Source: an uncultured Rubrobacteraceae bacterium
GTDB taxonomy: Bacteria; Actinomycetota; Rubrobacteria; Rubrobacterales; Rubrobacteraceae
Assembly (NCBI GenBank): GCA_902806085.1
Contig: CADCVH010000053.1
Coordinates: 19,683-83,682, forward strand
Length of the DNA: 64,000 nucleotides
Direction: 5' to 3'
Shown here: piece by piece, positions 25,612 through 33,765 of the stretch
Layout: each line of letters opens with the position of its first letter
Position numbering within the stretch: the first letter of the stretch is position 1
Notes under the pieces: generated by a model
The model's input: only the letters and a program-made list of their open reading frames with translations
Databases searched by the model: none
Told to the model about the DNA's origin: nothing
Program-made: the position numbers and the translations under genes

Positions 25612-26763
25612 CTACGCGCTCCGGTAGAGCTTGGTCATCGTGAACTCCCTGTGCCCGAGGGCCTCGGCGGACGTCACGCGCCCGTTCGCCGTGCGCGCCA
25701 GGGACTCCATCATCAGGTCGCCGGCCTCCTGCAGCGTGATCTCCCGGCTCAGGAGCCCGCTGACGTCCACGTCGATGTGCTCGCCCATCGTCCGGACGGT
25801 GTTCGGGTTCCCCGAGACCTTTATGACGGGCAAGATCGGGTTGCCGATCACGTTCCCCTGGCCCGTCGGGAACATGTGCAACACCGCCCCGCCGGCCCCC
25901 ATGAGCGTGACGTGCTCGGCCGCCGCCGACGAGCTGTCCATGAAGTACACCCCCGGCCCGTTCCCCGGCGCCTCCGCCGGCCGCAGCACCCCGATGACCT
26001 CCTTGGTCCCGGTCTTCTCGATGTTCCCGAGCGCCTTCTCCTCGATGGTCGAGAGGCCGCCGGCGATGTTCCCCTGCGTGGGCTGCGAGCCGAGCAGGTC
26101 TTCTGACTGCGTCTCGATGAGCCCGACGTAGTCGTCGTAGACCCTCTGGAACTCCTCCCTAAGCTCCTGAGTCGCCATCCTCTCCGCTATGAGGTGCTCC
26201 CCGCCTGTAAGCTCTGAGGTCTCCCCGAAAAAGACCGTCGCGCCCTCCTCGACGAGCCGGTCGACCGCGACGCCGACCGTCGGGCAGGAGGCAAGGCCCG
26301 TCGTCGTGTCCGACTCGCCGCACTTGATGCTCACGACGAGGTCTTCCAGGGCGACGGGCTCCCGGCGCTTCTCGGAGGCCCACTGGACGAACTCCCTCGC
26401 CTTCCACGAGGCCCGGCGGACGGTCTCGAGGTCGCCGTGGCCCTCGATGGAGAACGCGGCCACCGGCTTCCCGGTCTCGGCGATGCCGGCGGCGATCTTC
26501 TGCGTCCAGTTCTCCTCGATGCCGATGACGACCACGGCGGCGACGTTGGGGTTGGCGCCGGTCCCGATCATGGTCCTGAAGTGGAGCGCCAGGTCCTCCC
26601 CGTACTGCAACCTCCCGTATGAGTGCGGCAGCGCCAGCGTCCCCTTGATGTGCGAAGCCACCGCCTCGCACGCCGCGTTTGAGATGTCGTCCACGGGGAG
26701 GACGATGACGTGGTTGCGCACCCCGACGCGGCCGTTCTCCCGCCTGTAGCCGTAGAGATCCAC
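25612..26763 (-). CDS. suyB: (2R)-sulfolactate sulfo-lyase large subunit-like (UxaA family)
   Basis: A 383-residue UxaA/GarD-type lyase subunit without a SAF domain. [22 protein letters not shown] opens the second domain (residues 2-23). [26 protein letters not shown] and [19 protein letters not shown] follow, resembling SuyB as I recall that family. SuyAB splits sulfolactate into pyruvate and sulfite. The GTG at 26763 has GAGG upstream and lies 2 bp after the suyA stop. Alternative: another split altronate/galactarate-type dehydratase; the neighbouring sulfite oxidase and exporter genes favour the sulfolactate reading. Confidence 0.75.
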   Translation of the reverse strand: MDLYGYRRENGRVGVRNHVIVLPVDDISNAACEAVASHIKGTLALPHSYGRLQYGEDLALHFRTMIGTGANPNVAAVVVIGIEENWTQKIAAGIAETGKPVAAFSIEGHGDLETVRRASWKAREFVQWASEKRREPVALEDLVVSIKCGESDTTTGLASCPTVGVAVDRLVEEGATVFFGETSELTGGEHLIAERMATQELREEFQRVYDDYVGLIETQSEDLLGSQPTQGNIAGGLSTIEEKALGNIEKTGTKEVIGVLRPAEAPGNGPGVYFMDSSSAAAEHVTLMGAGGAVLHMFPTGQGNVIGNPILPVIKVSGNPNTVRTMGEHIDVDVSGLLSREITLQEAGDLMMESLARTANGRVTSAEALGHREFTMTKLYRSA

Positions 26764-26765
26764 GC

Positions 26766-27044
26766 CTACCACCTCGCGCTCTTGAGGTTGTGGGTGTGCA
26801 CGTAGTCGCCCCTGCGGAAGTCTTGCGTGGCCCGGCCGATCCTGGACCCGTACTCCGTCACGTCGCCCCAGGCCTCGCAGCCCTCCACCGCGATCTTGTG
26901 CCCCAGGGGCACGTCCCCCAACGCCTCCACCTCCACCGTCGAGTCGTCGTCCATGTACACCCCGACCACCTTCTCCCCAACCCCGATGTCCGAGGTCGCC
27001 ACCCCGACGTGGTCGCCGCCCTTGTGGATCAGAAATTTGTGCAC
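26766..27044 (-). CDS. suyA: (2R)-sulfolactate sulfo-lyase small subunit-like (SAF domain)
   Basis: A 92-residue single SAF domain protein. It starts [15 protein letters not shown], contains DDDSTVEV and PLGHKIA, and ends [15 protein letters not shown], a pattern of UxaA-family small subunits and of SuyA in particular. It should pair with the next gene product to form the active lyase. GTG start at 27044 with GGAGGAGG 5 nt upstream. First gene of the unit suyA-suyB-gntR-sulfite oxidase; divergent from the LLM oxidoreductase gene. Confidence 0.77.
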   Translation of the reverse strand: MHKFLIHKGGDHVGVATSDIGVGEKVVGVYMDDDSTVEVEALGDVPLGHKIAVEGCEAWGDVTEYGSRIGRATQDFRRGDYVHTHNLKSARW

Positions 27045-27071
27045 CCGGCCTCCTCCCGAAAGTTCGATTTC

Positions 27072-27080
27072 GGTAATACC
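27072..27080. promoter_or_regulatory. Candidate GntR operator 1
   Basis: GGTAATACC is a perfect dyad around one central base, followed by AAT. It lies 28 bp upstream of suyA. FadR-type GntR proteins bind short dyads of this kind. Confidence 0.5.
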
Positions 27081-27155
27081 AATTCTCCGACGATGCTACC
27101 AGCGAGAGAGAAGGTCCGCAACGATAAGCACCGGAGCGCGGCCCGCTCCTGAAAA

Positions 27156-27164
27156 GGTAGTACC
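27156..27164. promoter_or_regulatory. Candidate GntR operator 2
   Basis: GGTAGTACC, again followed by AAT, repeats operator 1 exactly 84 bp (about eight helical turns) away, which would allow co-operative binding or looping across the divergent promoter region. Confidence 0.5.
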
Positions 27165-27306
27165 AATCGGAAATACGCAAAACCTGGAGGCGCTTCTGGT
27201 GTACGGGGGCGGGCATCTTTTGGGGGGTTCTGGCGGTACGGGTGGTTCGGGTTCATGCACGAGGGGGCATAAATGGCCGGTTGGCATCCGAAGGAGGAGG
27301 CGGAGA

Positions 27307-28104
27307 GTGGCGGCGATAAGGGTTGGGGCGCAGATCAGGCCGCAGCACGCGGAGTACCGGCAGATGCGCGACGCGTGGCTGAGGGTCGAGGAGGCGGGGG
27401 CGGACACGCTCTTCAACTGGGACCACTTCTATCCGCTGAGCGGCGAGCCCGAGGGCAAGCATTTCGAGTGCTGGACGCTCCTGGCGGCGATGGCCGAGGC
27501 GACGGAGAGGGTGGAGTTCGGGGCGCTCGTCACGTGCAACTCGTACCGCAACCCGAACCTGCTCGCGGACATGGCGAGGACCGTGGACCACATCTCCGGC
27601 GGGCGGCTCATACTCGGGATCGGGTCGGGGTGGTTCCAGAAGGACTACGACGAGTACGGCTACGACTTCAAGACCGCGCCCGACAGGTTGCGCGACCTGG
27701 ACGCGGCGATGCCGGTGGTCGAGGAGCGGCTCGGCAAGCTAAACCCGCCGCCGACGCGGGAGATTCCGGTTCTCGTCGGGGGCGGCGGGGAGAAGGTCAC
27801 CTTGCGCATCGTCGCCGAGCGGGCGCACATCTGGAACGGTTTCGGCGATCCGAAGGCGGCGGGCCGCAAGAGCGGCATCCTCGACGACTGGTGCGGCAGG
27901 GTGGGCCGGGACCCGGGCGAGATCGAGCGTTCCATCCTCATCAACCCGGACCAGATCAAAGACGCCGACCGCTACGTCGAGGAGGGCATCACCCACCTGA
28001 TGCTGGGCTTCGGCGGGCCCGACTACGACCTCGCCCCGCTGCACGAACTGATCTCCTGGCGCGACGACTACCGCGAGCGTAACCCGGAGGTCCTGGCGGG
28101 GTAG
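27307..28104 (+). CDS. LLM class F420-dependent oxidoreductase
   Basis: A 265-residue luciferase-like TIM barrel. [13 protein letters not shown] opens strand 1; [35 protein letters not shown] (residues 75-101), GIGSGWF and [10 protein letters not shown] are typical of F420-dependent members. It would transfer hydride from reduced F420 to an unknown substrate. The GTG at 27307 is chosen for GGAGGAGG 7 nt upstream; the frame continues upstream without such support. Divergent from suyA and sharing the region with the two dyads, so co-regulation is possible. Confidence 0.85.
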   Translation: MAAIRVGAQIRPQHAEYRQMRDAWLRVEEAGADTLFNWDHFYPLSGEPEGKHFECWTLLAAMAEATERVEFGALVTCNSYRNPNLLADMARTVDHISGGRLILGIGSGWFQKDYDEYGYDFKTAPDRLRDLDAAMPVVEERLGKLNPPPTREIPVLVGGGGEKVTLRIVAERAHIWNGFGDPKAAGRKSGILDDWCGRVGRDPGEIERSILINPDQIKDADRYVEEGITHLMLGFGGPDYDLAPLHELISWRDDYRERNPEVLAG

Positions 28105-28113
28105 GACAGAGCG

Positions 28114-28135
28114 GGGGCGGTTCGCTAACCGCCCC
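28114..28135. terminator. GC-rich hairpin between convergent genes
   Basis: GGGGCGGTT (28114-28122) pairs with AACCGCCCC (28127-28135) around a 4-base loop. There is no T-run. It overlaps the stop codon of pssA. Confidence 0.55.
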
Positions 28136-28682
28136 TACGGTTGGCCGCGATACGCGGTTTTTTCTGGAGCATCGAGGCCGGGGTGGGGAAGGGCAGGGTG
28201 CTGACCATCAGGGCGCTCGTGGCGGCGAGCGCGGCCAGGACGAGGAGTGGCGGCGGGCCGAGGGCGGCGAGCGCCGCCACGAAGAGGCCGGCCGGGGGTA
28301 TCGGGAGGCCGAGGAAGTGGTCCGGCCTGCCGACCAGCGGGAAGCGGGCGAGCCTCAGGGCGCCGCACACGAAGAATGCCAGGCACCCCGCTATGCCGGT
28401 CACCGGCAGGGTGTGCAGGACGGCCGCGTAGGCGGCGAAGGCGGGCGCGGCGCCGAAGGAGACGACGTCCGCCAGCGAGTCCAGGTTCTTGCCGAACTCG
28501 GAGAGCCGGTCGCCCTCTTCGCACGCGCCCCGGGCGATGGCGCCGTCCAGAAGGTCGAGGGCGGCGGCCACGAGGACGAAGGCCGCCGCGTGGAGAAAGT
28601 CGTGCGAGGCGACGAACAGCACGGCGAGAAAGCCGGAGGCCAGGTTGCCGCAGGTGACGAGGTGGGGGAGGGCCCACCGCAA
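28125..28682 (-). CDS. pssA: CDP-diacylglycerol-serine O-phosphatidyltransferase
   Basis: A 185-residue membrane enzyme of the CDP-alcohol phosphatidyltransferase family. The catalytic motif D-G-x2-A-R-x8-G-x3-D is spread over LLDGAIARGACEEGDR and FGKNLDSLAD (residues about 50-80). About six membrane segments. It makes phosphatidylserine from CDP-diacylglycerol and serine. The TTG at 28682 directly follows the psd stop (3-bp offset), so it is translated with psd. The N-terminus WALPHLVTCGNLASGF matches the usual start of PssA, supporting this start. Confidence 0.87.
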   Translation of the reverse strand: MRWALPHLVTCGNLASGFLAVLFVASHDFLHAAAFVLVAAALDLLDGAIARGACEEGDRLSEFGKNLDSLADVVSFGAAPAFAAYAAVLHTLPVTGIAGCLAFFVCGALRLARFPLVGRPDHFLGLPIPPAGLFVAALAALGPPPLLVLAALAATSALMVSTLPFPTPASMLQKKPRIAANRRGG

Positions 28683-28684
28683 GG

Positions 28685-29323
28685 TCAGCGGGGGTCCTCG
28701 TAGCGGGCCAGCGGGGTCAGGCCGGCGCGGACCGTGTCGCCGGGGCGCACGAGCGTCTCGGCTGTTCCGGTTGGGAAGAGGACGTCCGTGCGGGAGCCGA
28801 GGTGGATCAGGCCGAGCTTCCCGCCCGGCTTTACGCGTTCCCCCCTCTCGACCCAGGTCGAGATGCGGCGCGCGATCAAGCCGGCCTTCTGGATCACCAC
28901 GACGGGCCCGCGCGAGCCTGAGATCTCGATCCTGTTCCTCCTGTTCTCCTCCGAACGCCTGAAGAGCGCCGGGTAGTACCCGCCGCCGATCTCCTCTATC
29001 TCCCGGACCGTGCCGCCGACCGGGCTCCGGTTGACGTGGACGTTGTGCAACGAGAGGAAGGTGCTGATGCGCGTCGCCCGGCCACCCTCCATCGCCGGGT
29101 CCGAAACCTCGTCCACCTCCCGGACCAGCCCGTCCGCGGCGGCGTAGAGCACGTCCGGCAGGCGGTCCATCTCCCGCGCCGGGTCCCGGAAGAAGGCGAG
29201 CATGCCGCCCGCCGCCAGCACGCCCAGCCACCCCGACCGCCTGCCGGCGAGCAGCAGCAGAAGCCCGGTGAGAAGGGGAAAGAGCACGTAAGGCCGGGCC
29301 GCCTCCCAGCCGCGCCTGGTCAC
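28685..29323 (-). CDS. psd: Phosphatidylserine decarboxylase (short type)
   Basis: A 212-residue proenzyme. Two N-terminal membrane segments (about 10-45) are followed by the decarboxylase domain: AAADGLVREV, LHNVHVNRSPVGG and, near residue 172, LGSRTDV, where cleavage before Ser would give the pyruvoyl group. It converts phosphatidylserine to phosphatidylethanolamine. It sits between the PS synthase and a phospholipid methyltransferase in one operon. Length and motif fit the short archaeal/actinobacterial class. Confidence 0.9.
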   Translation of the reverse strand: MTRRGWEAARPYVLFPLLTGLLLLLAGRRSGWLGVLAAGGMLAFFRDPAREMDRLPDVLYAAADGLVREVDEVSDPAMEGGRATRISTFLSLHNVHVNRSPVGGTVREIEEIGGGYYPALFRRSEENRRNRIEISGSRGPVVVIQKAGLIARRISTWVERGERVKPGGKLGLIHLGSRTDVLFPTGTAETLVRPGDTVRAGLTPLARYEDPR

Positions 29324-29333
29324 GACGCCTCGC

Positions 29334-29972
29334 TCACGACGCCTCGCAGGCGAAGAGGAAGGCGGGCGGCACGTTCAGGGGCGAGAAGCGGTGCCGGATC
29401 TTCGGGAACCGCCGCTCCAGCTCCGGCAGGACCGTCTTCGAGTACTGGAGCACGAGAAAGACCCCGCCGGGGGCAAGGGCCTCGCGGGCGGCGTCGAGAA
29501 GGTTCTGCCGCACGGGGGCCGGCAGGGTCGAGAACGGGAGGCTGGAGACCACGACGTCCGCCCCTCTGCCGAGTGCTTGGAGGTGCCCACCGACCCTCTC
29601 CGCCGAGGCGTGGACCACCTCCAGGCGCCCGTCGGGGAGCCGGCGGGCGACGGCCGCGGCCAGGGAGCCGTCCACCTCGTAGGAGAGGAGGCGGGCTTCT
29701 GGGGCGAGCCGCGCCAGGATGCCCTCCGTGTAGACGCCGGTGCCGGCGCCGAACTCGACCACGACGTCCGCCGCGCCGAGGTCGCCCATGTCCAGGAGGT
29801 CCTCCACGGCCCGGCGCGAGGTCGGCCAGACCGCGCCCACCGTCCGCGGGTGCCTCAGCATCGAGAGCCCGAAGAGCACGCGCCGCCTGAGGTCCTCCGC
29901 GACGCCTCTGGAGTTCTCTTTCTGCAGGGTCTTGCCTTTCGTGATCCACCCGAACAACCGGCGAAAGGACAA
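29334..29972 (-). CDS. pmtA: Phospholipid N-methyltransferase (PmtA-like)
   Basis: A 212-residue SAM-dependent methyltransferase. The N-terminal GAVWPTSR segment (about 46-53) is typical of phospholipid N-methyltransferases and distinguishes them from KsgA. The SAM motif VVEFGAGTGVYT is near 70-81, YEVDG is motif II and VVSSLPFSTLP motif IV. It would methylate phosphatidylethanolamine to mono-, di- or trimethylated forms (PC). The TTG at 29972 overlaps the -10 box of a good promoter, so the true start may be the in-frame TTG at 29957. Operon with psd and pssA. Confidence 0.8.
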   Translation of the reverse strand: MSFRRLFGWITKGKTLQKENSRGVAEDLRRRVLFGLSMLRHPRTVGAVWPTSRRAVEDLLDMGDLGAADVVVEFGAGTGVYTEGILARLAPEARLLSYEVDGSLAAAVARRLPDGRLEVVHASAERVGGHLQALGRGADVVVSSLPFSTLPAPVRQNLLDAAREALAPGGVFLVLQYSKTVLPELERRFPKIRHRFSPLNVPPAFLFACEAS

Positions 29973-30000
29973 AAATACAGGTTGGAACGTGCCGGATCAA
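29972..30000 (-). promoter_or_regulatory. Sigma-70 type promoter of the phospholipid operon
   Basis: TTGATC (29995-30000) and TATTTT (29972-29977) are 17 bp apart on the minus strand. The predicted transcription start near 29965 lies inside the longest reading of pmtA. Confidence 0.6.
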
Positions 30001-30045
30001 GCACAAAGGGTGAGGCGCTTCGCTACCCCTCGGCGGACGGGCGCT

Positions 30046-30051
30046 TAGAAT
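30046..30051 (+). promoter_or_regulatory. -10 box of a leaderless promoter
   Basis: TAGAAT is followed after 7 nt by the ATG at 30059. No Shine-Dalgarno is present. Confidence 0.45.
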
Positions 30052-30058
30052 CAGGCCC

Positions 30059-31456
30059 ATGTTCGTCAAAAGGAAACCCCCGAAGCCGGAACCGCGCGCC
30101 CACGCCGTAGTCGTGGGCGCCGGCGTCTCGGGCCTGCTCTGCGCGCGGGTGCTTTCGGAGCGTTTTGATCGGGTGACGCTCGTCGAGCGGGACGCGCTGC
30201 CCGAGGAGGCGGTCGCCCGCAAGGGCGTGCCCCAGGGCCGCCACTTGCACAGCCTCGCGGCGCGGGGTTCAGAGATACTGGAGGACCTCTTCCCCGGCTT
30301 CGACGCGGAGCTCGCCGCCGCCGGTTGCCCGCTGCTCGACCAGGCCTCCGACGCCGTAACGGATCTCTCCGCCGGCCGCCTGCCGCGCTTCCGATCCGGC
30401 ATCACCATGCGCGCGGCGAGCCGCGCGCTCATCGAACGCCGCATCCGCGCCCGCCTCGAAAAAGACCCCGGGATAGACTTCTTGCCCGGCCGCGAGGTCG
30501 TCGGCCTCGTGCCCGGCCCGAAGGGCGTCTCCGGCGTCAGGACGCGCCTGCGGGGCGACGGATCCGCCGAAGAGATAGTGGCAGATCTCGTAGTAGACGC
30601 CAGCGGCACGGGCTCCCGGGCGCCGCGGTGGCTGGAGGAGATGGGCTACGAGGCCCCCGAAGAGACGGTCGTGGACGCCCGGCTCGGCTACGCGACCCGC
30701 TGGTACAGGGTGCCGGAGGACTTCCCGGGGGACTGGAAGGGCGTCGCCGTCTTGCCCGGCTGGCCCGAGACCACGCGGGGCGGAACGTTGCGCCGGGTCG
30801 AGGGCGGCCTGTGGACGGCCGTCCTCATCGGGACCGGCGGGGACTACCCGCCGACCGACCCCGAAGGGTTCGTCCATTTCGCCGCGAGCCTGCACAGCCC
30901 CGCCATCCACGACGCCATAAAGGACGCCGAGCCCGCCTCGCCCGTCTACGGCTACCGCCGCACCGCCAACCGCCTGCGCCACTACGAGAAGACGCGCCTG
31001 CCCGACAACTTCCTCGTCGCCGGCGACGCGGCCTGCGCCCTCAACCCCTCCTACGGCCAGGGCATGACGGCCGCCGCCCTCTCGGCCATGGCGCTAAAGA
31101 CCTGCCTGGACAAGAACCGGACCGCCGACCTCTCCCGCCGCTTCCAACGCCACCAGAGGAAGGCCGTCGCCCCATGCTGGACCGCCACCACCAACAGCGA
31201 CGCCCAGTGGGCCGCGGGCGGCCTGGAGGACCTCAACCTCGCACGCCGCATCCTCTACCGGATCTCCGAAGAGGTCATGAAGCTGGCCGTCGAGAGGGAG
31301 CGCGTGGCCCGGACCCTGCTCGGGGTCAAGAACCTGCTCGAACCGCCAACGGCCCTCCTGCGCCCCGGCATCCTCCTGCCCGCCCTGGCAAGAACCACAA
31401 AACACCGTCCGGCCAAACCAACCCCAACGAAAAGCGAGCTGATAGCCGGCCGCTAA
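30059..31456 (+). CDS. FAD-dependent oxidoreductase (geranylgeranyl reductase/hydroxylase-like)
   Basis: A 465-residue flavoprotein. The N-terminal Rossmann motif VVVGAGVSGLLCARVL (about 17-32) ends in the acidic LVERD, and the second FAD motif NFLVAGDAACALNPSYGQGM is near 318-337, as in the PHBH/geranylgeranyl-reductase group. The middle (VVDASGTGSRAPRWL) is the DG-like motif. Soluble, with a Pro/Lys-rich tail. Substrate unknown; such enzymes hydroxylate, epoxidise or reduce lipophilic compounds. Probably a leaderless mRNA. Divergent from the phospholipid operon, so a link with membrane lipids is possible but unproven. Confidence 0.85.
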   Translation: MFVKRKPPKPEPRAHAVVVGAGVSGLLCARVLSERFDRVTLVERDALPEEAVARKGVPQGRHLHSLAARGSEILEDLFPGFDAELAAAGCPLLDQASDAVTDLSAGRLPRFRSGITMRAASRALIERRIRARLEKDPGIDFLPGREVVGLVPGPKGVSGVRTRLRGDGSAEEIVADLVVDASGTGSRAPRWLEEMGYEAPEETVVDARLGYATRWYRVPEDFPGDWKGVAVLPGWPETTRGGTLRRVEGGLWTAVLIGTGGDYPPTDPEGFVHFAASLHSPAIHDAIKDAEPASPVYGYRRTANRLRHYEKTRLPDNFLVAGDAACALNPSYGQGMTAAALSAMALKTCLDKNRTADLSRRFQRHQRKAVAPCWTATTNSDAQWAAGGLEDLNLARRILYRISEEVMKLAVERERVARTLLGVKNLLEPPTALLRPGILLPALARTTKHRPAKPTPTKSELIAGR

Positions 31457-31504
31457 AAGCCGTTGCAAGGCGGCGTGCCGAAAGCGCAGGCCGGAGCGTG
31501 CCGG

Positions 31505-32644
31505 CTAGCTGATGGCCCGCTCCAGGTCCGCGATAAGGTCCTCTTTATCCTCGATGCCGACGGAGAGCCTGAGCAGGCCGTCGGTGACGCCCCGCGCCTC
31601 GCGCTGCTCCTTGGGGATGGCGGCGTGGGTCATGCTGGCCGGGTGCGTGATGAGCGACTCGACCCCGCCCAGAGACTCGGCGAAGTGGAAGACTTGCGTC
31701 TTCTGGACCGCCGCGTAGGCGGCCTCCGTCCCGCCCTTCAGCGTAAACGAGACCATGCCGGAGAACCCGCTCATCTGCTTTTTGGCGAGCCCGTGCTGCG
31801 GGTGGCTCGGGAGGCCGGGGTAGTTGACCGTCGCGACCTGCGGGTGGTCTTGCAGGAACCGCGCCACGGCGAGGGCGTTCTCCTCGTGCTGGCGCATGCG
31901 TACGGCGAGCGTCTTCAGGCCCCTGAGCACGATCCAGGAGTCGAACGGCCCCGGCACAGCACCCGCGGCGTTCTGGTAGAAGGCCATCCTCTCGTGCAGG
32001 TCCGAATCCGAGGTGATGGCCGCCCCGCCGACGACGTCGGAGTGGCCGCCCATGTACTTGGTCGTCGAGTGGACGACGATGTCCGCCCCCAGGGAGAGCG
32101 GCTGCTGGAAGTAGGGGGAGGCGAAGGTGTTGTCCACGGCGACCGTCGCGCCGCGCCCGTGGGCCATCTCGGCGAGCAGGGTTACATCCGACAGGGTGAG
32201 CATGGGGTTCGTGGGCGTCTCGATCCAGAGCATCTTCGTCTCCGGCCGCAGCGCCGCCTCCACGGATTCCGGGTCCGTGGTGTCCACGAAGGTGAAGTCG
32301 AGGCCGTTGCTCCTCTGCAGCACCTTGTCGAAGAGGCGGTAGGAGCCGCCGTAGAGGTCGTCGCCGGCGACGATGTGGTCCCCGGGGGAGAGGAGGCTCA
32401 TCACGGCGGTCGTCGCCGCCAGGCCGGAGGCGAAGGCCAGCCCGTGCTGGGCACCTTCGAGGGCGGCGACGCACTCTTCGAGGGCCGTCCTCGTCGGGTT
32501 GCCGGTACGGCTGTACTCGTAGCCCTTGTGTTGCCCCGGGGCCTCCTGGGTGTAGGTCGAGGTCTGGTAGATCGGGACGATGGTCGCCCCGGTAGCCGGG
32601 TCCGGGTCCTGCCCGACGTGGATGGCGCGCGTGGCAAACTTCAT
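31505..32644 (-). CDS. Cystathionine gamma-lyase/gamma-synthase family enzyme
   Basis: A 379-residue PLP enzyme of the Cys/Met metabolism family. YEYSRTGNPTR, ALEGAQHGLAFASGLAA, DDLYGGSYRLF and the PLP lysine in HSTTKYMGGHSD (Lys196) are clear. Members cleave or build cystathionine. Located in one operon with a cystathionine beta-synthase and a saccharopine-dehydrogenase-like gene, which favours gamma-lyase and reverse transsulfuration (homocysteine to cysteine). The ESLGGVESLITHPASMTHA segment (about 332-350) is shared by synthases and lyases. GGAG before the ATG. Confidence 0.88.
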   Translation of the reverse strand: MKFATRAIHVGQDPDPATGATIVPIYQTSTYTQEAPGQHKGYEYSRTGNPTRTALEECVAALEGAQHGLAFASGLAATTAVMSLLSPGDHIVAGDDLYGGSYRLFDKVLQRSNGLDFTFVDTTDPESVEAALRPETKMLWIETPTNPMLTLSDVTLLAEMAHGRGATVAVDNTFASPYFQQPLSLGADIVVHSTTKYMGGHSDVVGGAAITSDSDLHERMAFYQNAAGAVPGPFDSWIVLRGLKTLAVRMRQHEENALAVARFLQDHPQVATVNYPGLPSHPQHGLAKKQMSGFSGMVSFTLKGGTEAAYAAVQKTQVFHFAESLGGVESLITHPASMTHAAIPKEQREARGVTDGLLRLSVGIEDKEDLIADLERAIS

Positions 32645-32676
32645 CTGTTACTCCTTCTCTTCTGGGAGGCTTGGCT

Positions 32677-33753
32677 TCAAAAAGCTACCGCAAGGTCGTG
32701 GTCCGCGACGCGGCCGAGGAAGCGGACCGGCTCGAAAAACTGCTCGATATGGAGAACGCCGGGCCTGGGGGGAGTCGGGGGAGCGTACAGGCTCTCGGCC
32801 GCCAGGGCCGCGACGACGCCGGTCGCGCGGGCCTCCCCTTTTCCGCCCACGGAGCACGCAAAGGAGCGCCCATCCGGCCCCCGGGCTTCGGCCTTGATCG
32901 CGAACCCGTCCGAACCGGAGCGGACCCGGGTCAGGAGGTGGATCGTCGCCTCCCGTACCGCCCGGTTCCTAAGCACGCGGAGCGCCCCCGCGCGCTTGAG
33001 CAGCGCCAGGACGCGGGTCAGGGGAGCCGGGTCGAAGCACAGCCGGGTGGCGACGTCCTCGACGCCGAGGGTGCGCGACACCACGTGCTGATCCGGGAAA
33101 TCGAAGCGGTAGGCGGTGCGTCGTCCGTATCCGGCGGGGAAGATGGTCGCTTTCGGATCCTCGAGGCTACCCACCTCCCGCGGGCCGCCCGCACCGGGGG
33201 CCGTGAACCGCTTGTCGAGGTTTTCGACCGTCCAGCGGACGGCCGCTTCGCCGTGGGCCTCGCCCATCCCGATAAGGACGTAGATGTCGATGGTTCGGAC
33301 GGTGCCAAGGGTGTCCTTGCATAGCCTGGCCAGCAGGTTGGTGAGCCCCGGGGCGAGGCCGACGCTCAACACGGCCGCAGCACCCCGCTCTTCGGCCACG
33401 GTGGCCAGCCGCTCGGCCTCCTTGAGGAACGCGTGGGACGCAGAGACGTCCACGTAGTGCACCCCGCGTTCGAGGCACGCCCTCGCAAATCCGATGTCGT
33501 CCCGTCCTGCGCAGGCGACGGCGATCCTGGCGCGGTCGAGCGCGCGGTCGGCCTCCCGCGGGTCGGCGAGGTCGAGACCAAGCGGAAGCACCCTACCACC
33601 GGTTTCCCGGGAGAATGCTTCGGCTTGCCCGGGATCCCGGCCCGCGGCGAACACGCGGCCGGGGAAGCGACTACCCAGGATCTCGCAGGCCACCCTTCCC
33701 ACGGCGCCGTAGCCGCCTAGAACGACGATGCCGTCCCGTCCCCGTCTTGCCAC
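32677..33753 (-). CDS. Saccharopine dehydrogenase-like NAD(P)-binding protein
   Basis: A 358-residue soluble protein. The N-terminal Rossmann motif VVLGGYGAVGRVA (about 10-22) is followed by AGRDPGQA and CAGRDDIGFARACLERGVHYVDVSA, typical of saccharopine-dehydrogenase-type proteins; the C-terminal domain (130-330) is less conserved. The reaction is unknown. GTG start 12 bp after the CBS stop, within the transsulfuration operon. Possible role on a homocysteine- or lysine-derived adduct; inference only. Confidence 0.78.
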   Translation of the reverse strand: MARRGRDGIVVLGGYGAVGRVACEILGSRFPGRVFAAGRDPGQAEAFSRETGGRVLPLGLDLADPREADRALDRARIAVACAGRDDIGFARACLERGVHYVDVSASHAFLKEAERLATVAEERGAAAVLSVGLAPGLTNLLARLCKDTLGTVRTIDIYVLIGMGEAHGEAAVRWTVENLDKRFTAPGAGGPREVGSLEDPKATIFPAGYGRRTAYRFDFPDQHVVSRTLGVEDVATRLCFDPAPLTRVLALLKRAGALRVLRNRAVREATIHLLTRVRSGSDGFAIKAEARGPDGRSFACSVGGKGEARATGVVAALAAESLYAPPTPPRPGVLHIEQFFEPVRFLGRVADHDLAVAF

Positions 33754-33765
33754 CCGACTCGTCCC

